Part shown: positions 1 to 8,185 of the stretch, in pieces
How positions within the stretch are numbered: position 1 is the first letter of the stretch
How the letters are laid out: the number at the start of each line of letters is the position of its first letter
Assembly (NCBI GenBank): GCA_002686705.1
Contig: NYYH01000001.1
Location: 1-54,518 of the forward strand
Direction: 5' to 3'
DNA from: Bacteroidota bacterium
GTDB taxonomy: Bacteria; Bacteroidota; Bacteroidia; Bacteroidales; F082
Length of the DNA: 54,518 bases
Position numbers and translations under genes: made by a program
Notes under the pieces: model-generated
Seen by the model: the letters and a program-made list of their open reading frames with translations, nothing else
Told to the model about the DNA's origin: nothing
Databases searched by the model: none

Positions 1-65
1 GAAAGAAAAAAACAATATCAAAAAAAACAATTAGTTTTGTATTAACACTCTCTTAATTTTTGACC

Positions 66-713
66 CTAAAAGTTCAAGTTTGTTTGAAGACATACACTAC
101 AACCTACATATCCCTTAACGTTTTCACCATAATTTGGAGATAATCCCTGAACATCTACAGAATCAATAACAACTGCATCTAAATATAACTTCATAAAACT
201 ACTATCACGAGTGTAAACCACAAACATCCACATATCTGTTTCAATAAAACCGTATTGACTTAACCAGGAAGCAGAACCATCCTTATTATAGCCCATCACA
301 TGAAAACCATCTAAACTATTATTAGCATAATTATTAGTGTACGCAATAAATTGATCTACACCATTATAAGACCCAATATCAATAACAAAGTCAGCAGTAC
401 CAAAACTGGGCTGATCATCAATTTTAACCCAACAAGAGTATGTATACTCATCGAATTTAAATTGATCTGCTTCAAAATTTACATAGCTATTCCCACTAAA
501 ATAAAGTGCCTTATCTTGATGTCCAAACCTGTCATAAGTTGGTAAAACATTATTAGCAATACCACGGTTTGCGTTCCCACTTTCATCAGGGACGTACATA
601 CTATATATTTCATTAAACGGATAATACAACTGCAAGCTATCAAATATGGATACTTGACTATAGCTTAAATTACAAATCAAAATCAGATTTAGTGCAACAT
701 ATAACTTTTTCAT
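66..713 (-). CDS. Secreted LamG/concanavalin-like domain protein, C-terminally short
   Basis: The 215-residue product begins with a signal peptide (residues 1-19, cleavage after SYS). The rest reads as one LamG-type jelly-roll: an opening 'YYPFNE...DESGNANRG' strand, 'KALYFSGNSYVNF', 'YTYSCWVKI', and a late 'MKLYLDAVVIDSVDV' strand. Such domains bind glycans or proteins at the cell surface in Bacteroidota. The reading frame stops at '...CLQTNLNF', where family members normally continue with a closing NG-x-ID-x-hRhY strand. The codons after the stop give only a few residues before another stop and do not restore that strand. There is no T9SS sorting tail and no lipobox, so how it would be retained is unclear. 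It could be a decayed remnant of a longer protein. The fold is fairly sure; the ligand is unknown. Confidence 0.7.
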   Translation of the reverse strand: MKKLYVALNLILICNLSYSQVSIFDSLQLYYPFNEIYSMYVPDESGNANRGIANNVLPTYDRFGHQDKALYFSGNSYVNFEADQFKFDEYTYSCWVKIDDQPSFGTADFVIDIGSYNGVDQFIAYTNNYANNSLDGFHVMGYNKDGSASWLSQYGFIETDMWMFVVYTRDSSFMKLYLDAVVIDSVDVQGLSPNYGENVKGYVGCSVCLQTNLNF

Positions 714-755
714 AACTTAGGCTTTAGATTAAATATTAGGTTCAAATAATTATTA

Positions 756-763
756 CAAATATA
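756..763 (-). promoter_or_regulatory. Candidate Bacteroidota -7 box for the LamG gene
   Basis: On the minus strand this reads TATATTTG, an exact match to the TAnnTTTG -7 consensus of Bacteroidota, about 42 bases upstream of the ATG. I see no good -33 TTG at the usual spacing, so this rests on the -7 box alone. Confidence 0.4.
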
Positions 764-958
764 GTAAAAACAAAATCGAGATTATAATCATGCTGTTTAT
801 TAAATACCTTCATGGATTAATGCAAAAGTTATATCTCTCTTCATTTTCTTTAATTTTGCTAGCAATTTATCAAACTATAGAAAACTTGATCCCTTGATGT
901 GACAAACAAAATTCACAAACAGAAATCAAGGATTCAAATTTAAATAATTGTAGATCAT

Positions 959-2122
959 ATGAAAATATTAATGGTTCTCGATCATGAATTTCCACCAGAC
1001 CCAAGAGTCGAGAATGAAATTAATTCGTTAACAAAGGCAGGGCACGAAATAATTCTTGCGTGTTACACTTTACAAAATAGGCCTACCTGTGAAAAATCAG
1101 GATCAACCAATATATACAGAAAACCCATCTCAAAATTCATATATAAGTCGAGTGTTGGGATTCTAAAATTTCCATTCTATTTCAATTTTTGGAAATCTTT
1201 TTTAGATAGCTTATCAGAAACTCTCGAATTCGATGCGATACATATTCATGATCTACCCCTGGCTAAGATTGGTTATGAGTTTGCCAAAAAGCACAACATC
1301 CCATTTGTCCTTGATCTACATGAAAACTGGCCATCATTGCTTGAAACATCGGAGCATGCGAATACATTTCTTGGGAAGATTCTGTCAACAAATAAACAAT
1401 GGAGAAAGTATGAAGAGAAATATACTTTGCTTGCTGATTATGTAATAACCGTTGTTGAGGAAATGAAGAATCGCTTGTGTGAGTTTGGACTATCCAAAGA
1501 CAAAGCAATAGTTTTAAGTAACACTTTTAATTTAGATAATAAATTTGAAATCGAGTCACAAAAAACCAATGAAAACACAATTCTATATTATGCAGGTGGC
1601 ATCAACAAACACCGTGGCCTCCAGGTAGTTATTAAGGGATTAAAACAACTCGTAAAGCAAAATAAAAAAATTGAATTATGGGTTGTTGGTAGTGGAAAAT
1701 ATGTTAGTACTCTAAAGGAAATGGTGGATAATTATGACCTTAACAACTACATACGATTTTATGGACAAAAGTCATTTGATGAGACGATGGAATTATTAAG
1801 TAAATCGGATATTGCTTTAATTCCACATCTTAAATCCGAACAAACTGATAACTCATCGCCCAACAAACTTTTTCAGTATATGTATTTTCAAAAACCAGTA
1901 ATGGTTAGTGATTGCATGTCACTGGAACGTGTTGTAAACGAAACTAATTGCGGAATTGTATATAAATATGATAGCCCTGAATCTTTTTCGAAGAGTGCAC
2001 AATCAATTATTAAATCTGGATTATTAAACACCTTTGGAAGAAACGGAAGAAAGTCAGTGCTTGATAAATACAATTGGGATGAAAGTGCTATTCCATTTCT
2101 TGAAATGTATAATTCACTTTAA
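959..2122 (+). CDS. Glycosyltransferase family 4 protein
   Basis: The 387-residue protein has the two Rossmann halves of a GT-B enzyme. The N-terminal acceptor half starts MKILMVLDHEFPPDPRVENE, with the usual substrate-loop PPDPRV, and has 'IHIHDLPLA' and 'FVLDLHENWPS'. The C-terminal GT4 donor half includes 'LYYAGGINKHRGL', 'LWVVGSGKY', 'IRFYGQKSFDE' and 'NSSPNKLFQYMYFQKPV'. Such retaining enzymes transfer a nucleotide-activated sugar to a lipid-linked or polysaccharide acceptor at the inner face of the membrane. The methyltransferase and flippase downstream suggest work on O-antigen, capsule or exopolysaccharide. Donor and acceptor cannot be read from the sequence. The start is the first ATG, with no obvious ribosome site, as is usual in this phylum. 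Confidence 0.85.
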   Translation: MKILMVLDHEFPPDPRVENEINSLTKAGHEIILACYTLQNRPTCEKSGSTNIYRKPISKFIYKSSVGILKFPFYFNFWKSFLDSLSETLEFDAIHIHDLPLAKIGYEFAKKHNIPFVLDLHENWPSLLETSEHANTFLGKILSTNKQWRKYEEKYTLLADYVITVVEEMKNRLCEFGLSKDKAIVLSNTFNLDNKFEIESQKTNENTILYYAGGINKHRGLQVVIKGLKQLVKQNKKIELWVVGSGKYVSTLKEMVDNYDLNNYIRFYGQKSFDETMELLSKSDIALIPHLKSEQTDNSSPNKLFQYMYFQKPVMVSDCMSLERVVNETNCGIVYKYDSPESFSKSAQSIIKSGLLNTFGRNGRKSVLDKYNWDESAIPFLEMYNSL

Positions 2123-2528
2123 ACCTACTTATTCTATATCAATATTTTTATACAAATATGATAGCTATTTATCAACAGAAGAAACACACGAAATAAATTA
2201 TTTTAATCTCATATCAAAACCAGTAACTATTAGGCATCTATTTTAAATATAATAACTTAATACAATAATTCTATATTGAAACAATAACCTTATTCTTCTT
2301 TCATTTTCCAAATCCAAAGGCGAATTGTGCATATTAGCACATTGCTATTTAATCATTTACATCTCAACAACAAGGGATTAATAATGCCTTTTCAAATCTA
2401 ATACGAACTCATTTTATTCATAAACTTCCAGTCACATTACCTGATTTGTTTTGAACACCTTACTAAGATAATTGATAATGGCATATCTTTGAAAGTTTAT
2501 AAATTGCATACAGATAATCAATAATACA
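2123..2528. other. 406-base AT-rich intergenic region
   Basis: No plausible gene is visible on either strand. The only signal I can support is a TATCTTTG -7 box at 2484-2491, a TAnnTTTG match 37 bases before the methyltransferase ATG. The long gap and own promoter suggest the methyltransferase starts a new transcript. Confidence 0.4.
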
Positions 2529-3299
2529 ATGGACAACAAAAATATTTATGAGAAATATGATTGGGAAAGTCTGAAAGAAGAACACTTTATTGGAAAAATC
2601 GGGAAAATTTTAGAATCAATACCAGATGACGTTTCTTCTATTGTTGATATTGGTTGTGGAAATGGCGTTATAACTAATATTCTTAATAAAAAGTTTGATA
2701 TTGTTGCTGTAGACAGAAGCGAAAAGGCTCTTAAATATGTCAATACAAAAAAAATAAAAGCCGATGCGGATTCAATTCCTCTTGAAGATTCTTCTTTCGA
2801 TATAGTTTTTTCAAGTGAGCTACTGGAACATTTGCCAAGTGACATATTAAAAGGTACTATTTCTGAGTTTAAACGGTTATCAAAAAAATACATCTTAATA
2901 ACTGTGCCTAATAGCGAAAATCCTGACAAGCTTTCAATAGTATGCCCTGAATGTGGTTATTTATATAATAGCCCCAATCATTTAAGAAGTTTTGATATAA
3001 AAAAATTAACAGATTTTTTTCCGGAATACAAACTAATAAATACATTTACTTTTGGCAAGAGGGTTAGGTATTATAACAGAAATATATTGAAACTAAAAAC
3101 CAAATTTGCACCTCCAAAATCATGGATTCCATATTATTGGATGCCAAAGGAAAAGCGCAAAACAACTTGTCCATCATGTGAATTCACTTTTGAAAATCCA
3201 TATAAATTCAATTTACTCTCATTGGGTTTTGATTTATTGAATATAATCGCTTCTCCAAAAAAACCTTACTGGCTTTTTGCTTTATTCGAAAAAGTATAG
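2529..3299 (+). CDS. Class I SAM-dependent methyltransferase with two CPxC pairs
   Basis: The 256-residue protein carries a Methyltransf_11-type SAM fold. Motif I is DIGCGNG (residues 40-46), the acidic strand-2 end is 'VAVDRS' and 'DIVFSSELLEHL' follows at about 91-102. Two Cys pairs stand out: CPEC at 139-142, followed by 'NHLRSFD', and CPSC at 214-217. Together they could form a four-Cys zinc site in the C-terminal half. Methyltransferases of this kind occur in polysaccharide and lipid glycan clusters, where they methylate sugars or lipid carriers. It lies 30 bases upstream of the flippase gene, so the two are probably co-transcribed. The fold is clear; the substrate is unknown, and ubiquinone-type or protein methylation cannot be excluded. 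Confidence 0.8.
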   Translation: MDNKNIYEKYDWESLKEEHFIGKIGKILESIPDDVSSIVDIGCGNGVITNILNKKFDIVAVDRSEKALKYVNTKKIKADADSIPLEDSSFDIVFSSELLEHLPSDILKGTISEFKRLSKKYILITVPNSENPDKLSIVCPECGYLYNSPNHLRSFDIKKLTDFFPEYKLINTFTFGKRVRYYNRNILKLKTKFAPPKSWIPYYWMPKEKRKTTCPSCEFTFENPYKFNLLSLGFDLLNIIASPKKPYWLFALFEKV

Positions 3300-3329
3300 T
3301 TTTATGCACTTATTTTATACAATGTAACT

Positions 3330-4817
3330 TTGGGTATAATAAAAAAACAATCGATATCTGGAACCATATATTCATATGTGGGTGTTGTGCTTGGGTTTAT
3401 TACTACCGGCCTTCTTTATCCTCAAATATTTACAACCGAAGAAATTGGCTTGTTGAGAATATTGGTCTCATATTCTTTATTGTTTGCACAGTTTGCAGGA
3501 CTTGGTATAAACACCGTGACAATTAAGCTTTTCCCTTATTTCAGAAATTATGAACGTAAGCACCATGGATATCTGGGGCTTGCATTACTTGTTTCAACAG
3601 TTGGTCTTATAATTTCGGTTGCAGCCTTTGTTCTTCTTAAGTCTTCAATACTTGACACTGATAATGAGGGAGCAGATTTATTTGCTCATTACTTCTACTA
3701 CATAGTTCCTTTGATAATATTTACACTACTTTTCAATGTCTTTGATACATATTATCGTGTCCTCTACAATGCTGTAAAAGGCATTATTTATAAAGAAGTC
3801 ATTCAGAGAATCTTAATACTTATCTTAATTGTCCTCTTTTTCGTCAACATCATTGATTTTCATCAAGCGGTAATCCTATATACGATTGCACTTATATCTC
3901 CTACAATACTTCTATTCCTTTCATTGATTTACAACAAACAACTTTTTCTAAACATTGATTTAAGCTTTGTAGACAGGAAATTGTCATATGAAATGATGAA
4001 CGTTGGGGTTTTTGGAATCCTGGCAAGTTTTTCCGCTGTTCTGGTAATGACAATAGACACTATAATGGTTGAACGAATTCTTGGACTTAGTAGCCTCGGG
4101 GTTTATACGATTACATTCTTCTTTGGTGCATTAATACTCGTACCGCTACGTACGATGGGTAAAATTAGCTCTGTGGTTATTGCTGATGCATGGCGAGAAA
4201 ATGATATTAATGTTATTAACCAGATTTACAAAAAAAGTAGTATCAGCCTTAGCGTTATTGGTTTACTCCTATTTATAGGCATCTGGGGTAATATTGACAA
4301 TATTCTTCATATAATAACTGATAAATATTTGTCGGGTAAATATGTTATTCTATTTATTGGTATCGCAAGCTTATTTGATATTGCGCTTAGTATTAGTCCA
4401 CACATTATAGTTAACTCTAAGCATTACAGATACCTTACATATTTCCTTATAATCTTTGCTATACTTCTTATTGTTTCCAACTATATATTAATACCAATAT
4501 ATGGAATTGTTGGCGCAGCTATTGCAACTTTGATTTCAAAATTTATTTACAATATTATTAAGTATTTATTTCTTTACAGTAAATACAAACTGCAACCATT
4601 TAACTTTAAAACCGTATTAGTGTATTTAATAGCTATTGTTGCATATGGAGTGTCGTTATTATTGCCGGAACAAAGAAATTATATTGTGGACATATTACTC
4701 AGAAGCAGTATTATAACAATAATATTTATGGTACCAGTTTATTATTTTAAGATCTCAACTGATATCAATAGTAAGATTGAAACCACAATTAAAAAAATAG
4801 TAACTATTATTTCATAA
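3330..4817 (+). CDS. Wzx/MVF-type oligosaccharide flippase (TTG start)
   Basis: The 495-residue protein is almost entirely hydrophobic, with about 12-14 predicted membrane helices. It opens with 'MGIIKKQSISGTIYSYVGVV', a typical N-terminus of polysaccharide-biosynthesis flippases of the MOP superfamily. Such proteins move undecaprenyl-linked oligosaccharides across the inner membrane. The start codon is TTG: no in-frame ATG or GTG precedes it, and starting later would remove the conserved N-terminus. It sits between a methyltransferase and a GpsA-like gene with short gaps, consistent with a glycan assembly operon. No polymerase (Wzy) or ligase is seen in the window. Confidence 0.85.
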   Translation: MGIIKKQSISGTIYSYVGVVLGFITTGLLYPQIFTTEEIGLLRILVSYSLLFAQFAGLGINTVTIKLFPYFRNYERKHHGYLGLALLVSTVGLIISVAAFVLLKSSILDTDNEGADLFAHYFYYIVPLIIFTLLFNVFDTYYRVLYNAVKGIIYKEVIQRILILILIVLFFVNIIDFHQAVILYTIALISPTILLFLSLIYNKQLFLNIDLSFVDRKLSYEMMNVGVFGILASFSAVLVMTIDTIMVERILGLSSLGVYTITFFFGALILVPLRTMGKISSVVIADAWRENDINVINQIYKKSSISLSVIGLLLFIGIWGNIDNILHIITDKYLSGKYVILFIGIASLFDIALSISPHIIVNSKHYRYLTYFLIIFAILLIVSNYILIPIYGIVGAAIATLISKFIYNIIKYLFLYSKYKLQPFNFKTVLVYLIAIVAYGVSLLLPEQRNYIVDILLRSSIITIIFMVPVYYFKISTDINSKIETTIKKIVTIIS

Positions 4818-4860
4818 TATGATAATTGTATAGTGTGGTATTTTTTTATTAGGAAAAAAG

Positions 4861-5844
4861 ATGGACAGAAATTTAAAAATATGCTTTATAGGTAGTGGTA
4901 CAATTTCAACTGCCATGGGCAATGTACTTGCTCAGAAAGGTAAATACGAAGTTTTTTTACTGTCGATCGAACGGGATGTTGTTGATTCAATAAGCAATGA
5001 TCATATAAACCGTAAATATTTCCCAAATATTGATCTGGATAAATCTCTCAAAGCGACATTTGACAAAAGTGTACTCAGCGATTCTGATATTGTTTTTCTC
5101 GGAATTCCTTCGAATGTAGTTGTTTCATATATTTCAGAAAACAAGCAATATTTTGGTGAAGATGCTTTAATTGTTAATCTCGCGAAAGGTTTCGGGGATG
5201 GTCAGAAAATAATACCGCAGACACTTTCGAAGATTATTCCTAACCAGATTTTTAGCATGAAGGGTCCTTCCTTTGCAAGGGAGATTATAAATAATATGCC
5301 AACTGCTTTTACTCTTGCATCGAGAAGAGATAAACATTTTAAACTGTTTGAAACGGTATTTTATAATACCTCGATTCATCTAGATTTTTCAACCGACGTA
5401 ACTGGTGTAGAACTAGCAAGCATTCTCAAAAATATATATGCAATAATGGTGGGCATTATCGATGCACATTTCGATTCACCTAACCTCCGGTCATTAATAC
5501 TTACAAAGGCCGTTAAAGAAATGAGAACTATCATTTCTAAATTTGGAGGAGAGGAAGATACGATGTTCAATTATTGTGGTATTGGCGATTTCACGCTTAC
5601 CGCTCTTAACGACCTAAGTCGTAACCGCACACTCGGACTTCTTATAGGAAAGGGTTTTTTTACTGATTATGTTTCGGGAAAAGTTGTGCTTGAGGGTAAG
5701 GTAGCGGTTAATATATTTGTTGAGGAAATAGCAAAAAAGCGAGGAATAAAAACAAAAGATCTTATGCTAAAGGAGCTTTACAAGGTTTTTAATGATGAGA
5801 AATACGACATCAATAATTTTGTATCCAATATTACTAAGATTTAG
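4861..5844 (+). CDS. NAD(P)H-dependent glycerol-3-phosphate dehydrogenase-like protein (GpsA family)
   Basis: The 327-residue protein matches GpsA along its length. It has a nucleotide-binding loop GSGTISTAMG (11-20), 'NRKYFPNIDL' (about 50-59), LAKG (107-110), GPSFARE (135-141), an 'ILKNIYAI' helix with a conserved Lys at 190, GIGDFTLT (240-247) and SRNRTLG (253-259). GpsA makes sn-glycerol 3-phosphate from dihydroxyacetone phosphate. The glycine loop differs from the usual GAGAWGTAL, and the gene lies just after a flippase, not with phospholipid genes. It may therefore supply glycerol phosphate for decorating a surface glycan, or act on a related substrate. An AGGAAAA stretch 5' of the ATG resembles a ribosome site. 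Whether the genome also has an ordinary gpsA cannot be seen here. Confidence 0.75.
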   Translation: MDRNLKICFIGSGTISTAMGNVLAQKGKYEVFLLSIERDVVDSISNDHINRKYFPNIDLDKSLKATFDKSVLSDSDIVFLGIPSNVVVSYISENKQYFGEDALIVNLAKGFGDGQKIIPQTLSKIIPNQIFSMKGPSFAREIINNMPTAFTLASRRDKHFKLFETVFYNTSIHLDFSTDVTGVELASILKNIYAIMVGIIDAHFDSPNLRSLILTKAVKEMRTIISKFGGEEDTMFNYCGIGDFTLTALNDLSRNRTLGLLIGKGFFTDYVSGKVVLEGKVAVNIFVEEIAKKRGIKTKDLMLKELYKVFNDEKYDINNFVSNITKI

Positions 5845-5875
5845 AGCTTTTAATCATCACTATTGAATTATTTTA

Positions 5876-6736
5876 TTAATTTATCTTTCTCACTTTATAA
5901 ATAATCTCTAATTTTGGTCTCAAAGTTGGATCATTGTTATCACTTGTGGCAAATGCCATCATCCTATATGGAAATTCTTCATTCAAACGTATCATAAAAC
6001 CAAACCCATTATCAGGATCATTCAGAATATCTTCAATAATTAGTTTCACCCCCACATCGAGATAGTTTTGATCGGGAATGGCAGAGGGATATAGTTCAAC
6101 TTGATTCTGTGTAGTAATATTTGGTTGATTATCCCAACTCACTTTATTTTCACTCCAATTAGAAGTCACTCTTTGAATCATGGAATAATTATAAGTGCCA
6201 TATATATTATAAGTAGAATGTTGATCAGGTGCACTTTTTTTGCCATACAATGATAATCTGGCATCAATTATTGATGCATTTTGAGGTATGTGTGAAATGT
6301 CAAATTCTAATAATGCCCTCATAACACCTTCATTGCCACCATTCCATGTCCATGATGCAGCCCAAAAATATTCATAATCACCACCTGTAAATAAATCAAT
6401 GCTGTGAATAACGGCATCTTTACCATTTAACGGGTCAGGTTGCATTGTCATCGATACAATTGTATCCATAACAACAACTGTGTCTATTACTACAACTGTA
6501 TCAATTACTATTATAGTATCGATTATTATTATAGTATCAAATACGTAAACTGTGTCAATTATAATATTGCAAGGCATGCAGAACCCCCCACAATCAATCC
6601 CTGTTTCATTTTGATTTTGAATACCATCATAACATGTTTCACATATGTGATCTTCAGTTATAATAACTTGCTTACGACAGGAACCAAATAAGAGAATTAA
6701 ACCATAAATGCAAAATAAAATTAGCAGTTTTTTCAT
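5876..6736 (-). CDS. DNRLRE-domain lipoprotein with Cys cluster and IDTVVV-type repeats
   Basis: The 286-residue product starts with a lipoprotein signal peptide (lipobox LFGSC, Cys20). A short Cys-rich element follows (Cys32, 35, 49, 53 and 56, with the core DGIQNQNETGIDCGG), seen in many Bacteroidota surface proteins. Residues 58-93 are about six hexapeptide repeats of the form xxIDTV. The C-terminal 180 residues form a DNRLRE-type beta-sandwich: 'MRALLEFDISHIP', 'ARLSLYG', 'NWSENKVSWDNQP' and a closing 'RPKLEIIYK'. This is likely an outer-membrane-anchored surface protein whose repeats act as a stalk. It converges on the GpsA-like gene 31 bases away. Its function is unknown, though DNRLRE domains often accompany polysaccharide-acting proteins. 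Confidence 0.75.
   Translation of the reverse strand: MKKLLILFCIYGLILLFGSCRKQVIITEDHICETCYDGIQNQNETGIDCGGFCMPCNIIIDTVYVFDTIIIIDTIIVIDTVVVIDTVVVMDTIVSMTMQPDPLNGKDAVIHSIDLFTGGDYEYFWAASWTWNGGNEGVMRALLEFDISHIPQNASIIDARLSLYGKKSAPDQHSTYNIYGTYNYSMIQRVTSNWSENKVSWDNQPNITTQNQVELYPSAIPDQNYLDVGVKLIIEDILNDPDNGFGFMIRLNEEFPYRMMAFATSDNNDPTLRPKLEIIYKVRKIN
6458..6565 (-). repeat. Six-copy 18-base coding repeat (xxIDTV)
   Basis: This stretch encodes six imperfect hexapeptides, each ending in DTV or DTI. At DNA level the period is 18 bases, with third-position divergence between copies. It lies between the Cys-rich element and the DNRLRE domain of the lipoprotein and may change copy number between strains. Confidence 0.75.
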
Positions 6737-6852
6737 TGGGTTAGGTTTTGAGTTATTAATACAATTGATTAATTCAATGATTTAACTATATCATGTAAAA
6801 GTATATATTTATTATTAAAATAAGATAGTTAATAACAAGAATATTTAAGTTC

Positions 6853-8175
6853 TCAGGTTATAGAGTTATCCTTGTATAGCTCATTTAATAGCATAGACAT
6901 TTTCTCTGTTAAATATTTTCTGTCGTATTTATTAATAGCTGAGTTAGTAGTAGTAATTTCCCCTTTGTTAAACTGTTGATAGAGCTTAAGTATGTTATCC
7001 TTTAGATTGTCAACCTCATCGAAACCAAACGTGCTGCCACATGATGTTTCTTTAATCACATTTGCAGCATCACCATCGGTAGGTCCAATACATATTATAG
7101 GAGTGAGTGAGACTAAATACTCAAAGATTTTACCAGTAAGAATAAGCTTTGCATTTGGTGTATTATTTATAAGTAACAAAAGTAGAATTGCTCGTCTCTG
7201 TTCAATGATAACTTCGTCATGTGATAAATAATCAACTTGTTTAAGGAAATTTTTAAGACCAAATTTATTAAGAGACTCCACTGCAGAAATATCTATTTTA
7301 CCTATATTGAGAATTTCAAGATCTTTAGCAAAATTTTTATTTTCATCTACTAATTGCTTAAGAGCGTCCCATAAGTTTTCCGGATTACGTGTTTTTGTTA
7401 ATGAACCAATATGTGCAAGACTAAACTTTTCGCTTTTTGTTATCTCCTTAGTATTCTTTTCAATATCCTCAGTATCATACCCATTTGGGATAACTACATA
7501 TTCCTTTGGCACAATCTGATTAAATTCCTTTGACATACCTGGGCTGATAACTGTAACAGTATCAGCGTATTCCAGCACTAATTTTTCTAGCCTATGATGA
7601 ATTTTATCTGCGCGTTTGCCTAACTTAAGATCATTATAATAATCGATGTTTGTCCAAGGGTCTCTAAAATCAGCTAACCAGGGAATTCCGGTTTTCTGTT
7701 TCAGATGTAATCCAATCATATGCGCACTGTGAGGTGGGCCTGTGGTTACTATAACATCAATGTGATTTTTCTTTAAATATTCAGTTAATATCTTTACAGA
7801 AGGTTTTATCCAAAATTTCCGTGCATCGGGAATAAAAAAGTTACCACGAATCCAGATTGAAAGTTTTTCTATAACGCCGGATGAATAATTTTTCTCACTG
7901 AGAAAAGCAGTTTGAATATTTTCAGTTTTCTTTCTTCCAGTTAGCTTTTTATAGTAATGATAAGGTTCCCAAATCTTATTTTTAATAACCTTTACATTTT
8001 CAGGAATTTCATTTAATAGTGATTCATCAAATGATGGTATCTCAGGATTCTCAGGAGTAAAAACAATCGGTTCCCACCCGAAATTCCTTAAATACTTAAC
8101 AAATTTAACCCATCGCTGCACACCACCACCTCCACTAGGTGGCCAGTAGTAGGTTATGATAAGTACTTTTTTCAA
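6853..8175 (-). CDS. Glycosyltransferase family 4 protein (WcaI-like; TTG start)
   Basis: The 440-residue GT-B enzyme begins MKKVLIITYYWPPSGGGG, the glycine-rich acceptor loop common in this subgroup. It continues with 'VIVTTGPPHSAHMIGL', 'WLADFRDPWTN', 'VTVISPGM', 'VVIPNGYDTEDI' and a donor half with 'LAHIGSLTKTRNPE' and 'GKIFEYLVSLTPIICIG'. It should add a sugar to a cell-surface glycan precursor in the cytoplasm. The start is TTG: the codon just before it is an in-frame stop, and the conserved N-terminus begins at this TTG. It follows the yfhO stop by 10 bases, so it is the last gene of a DUF4834-yfhO-GT operon. The specific sugar is unknown. Confidence 0.85.
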   Translation of the reverse strand: MKKVLIITYYWPPSGGGGVQRWVKFVKYLRNFGWEPIVFTPENPEIPSFDESLLNEIPENVKVIKNKIWEPYHYYKKLTGRKKTENIQTAFLSEKNYSSGVIEKLSIWIRGNFFIPDARKFWIKPSVKILTEYLKKNHIDVIVTTGPPHSAHMIGLHLKQKTGIPWLADFRDPWTNIDYYNDLKLGKRADKIHHRLEKLVLEYADTVTVISPGMSKEFNQIVPKEYVVIPNGYDTEDIEKNTKEITKSEKFSLAHIGSLTKTRNPENLWDALKQLVDENKNFAKDLEILNIGKIDISAVESLNKFGLKNFLKQVDYLSHDEVIIEQRRAILLLLLINNTPNAKLILTGKIFEYLVSLTPIICIGPTDGDAANVIKETSCGSTFGFDEVDNLKDNILKLYQQFNKGEITTTNSAINKYDRKYLTEKMSMLLNELYKDNSIT

Positions 8176-8185
8176 TCAGAGTAGG

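Noticed and set aside
6440..6691. Plus-strand frame rich in Tyr, Asn and Cys
   Set aside because: It is the shadow of the IDTV repeat and Cys element of the lipoprotein; the odd composition comes from the 18-base repeat.
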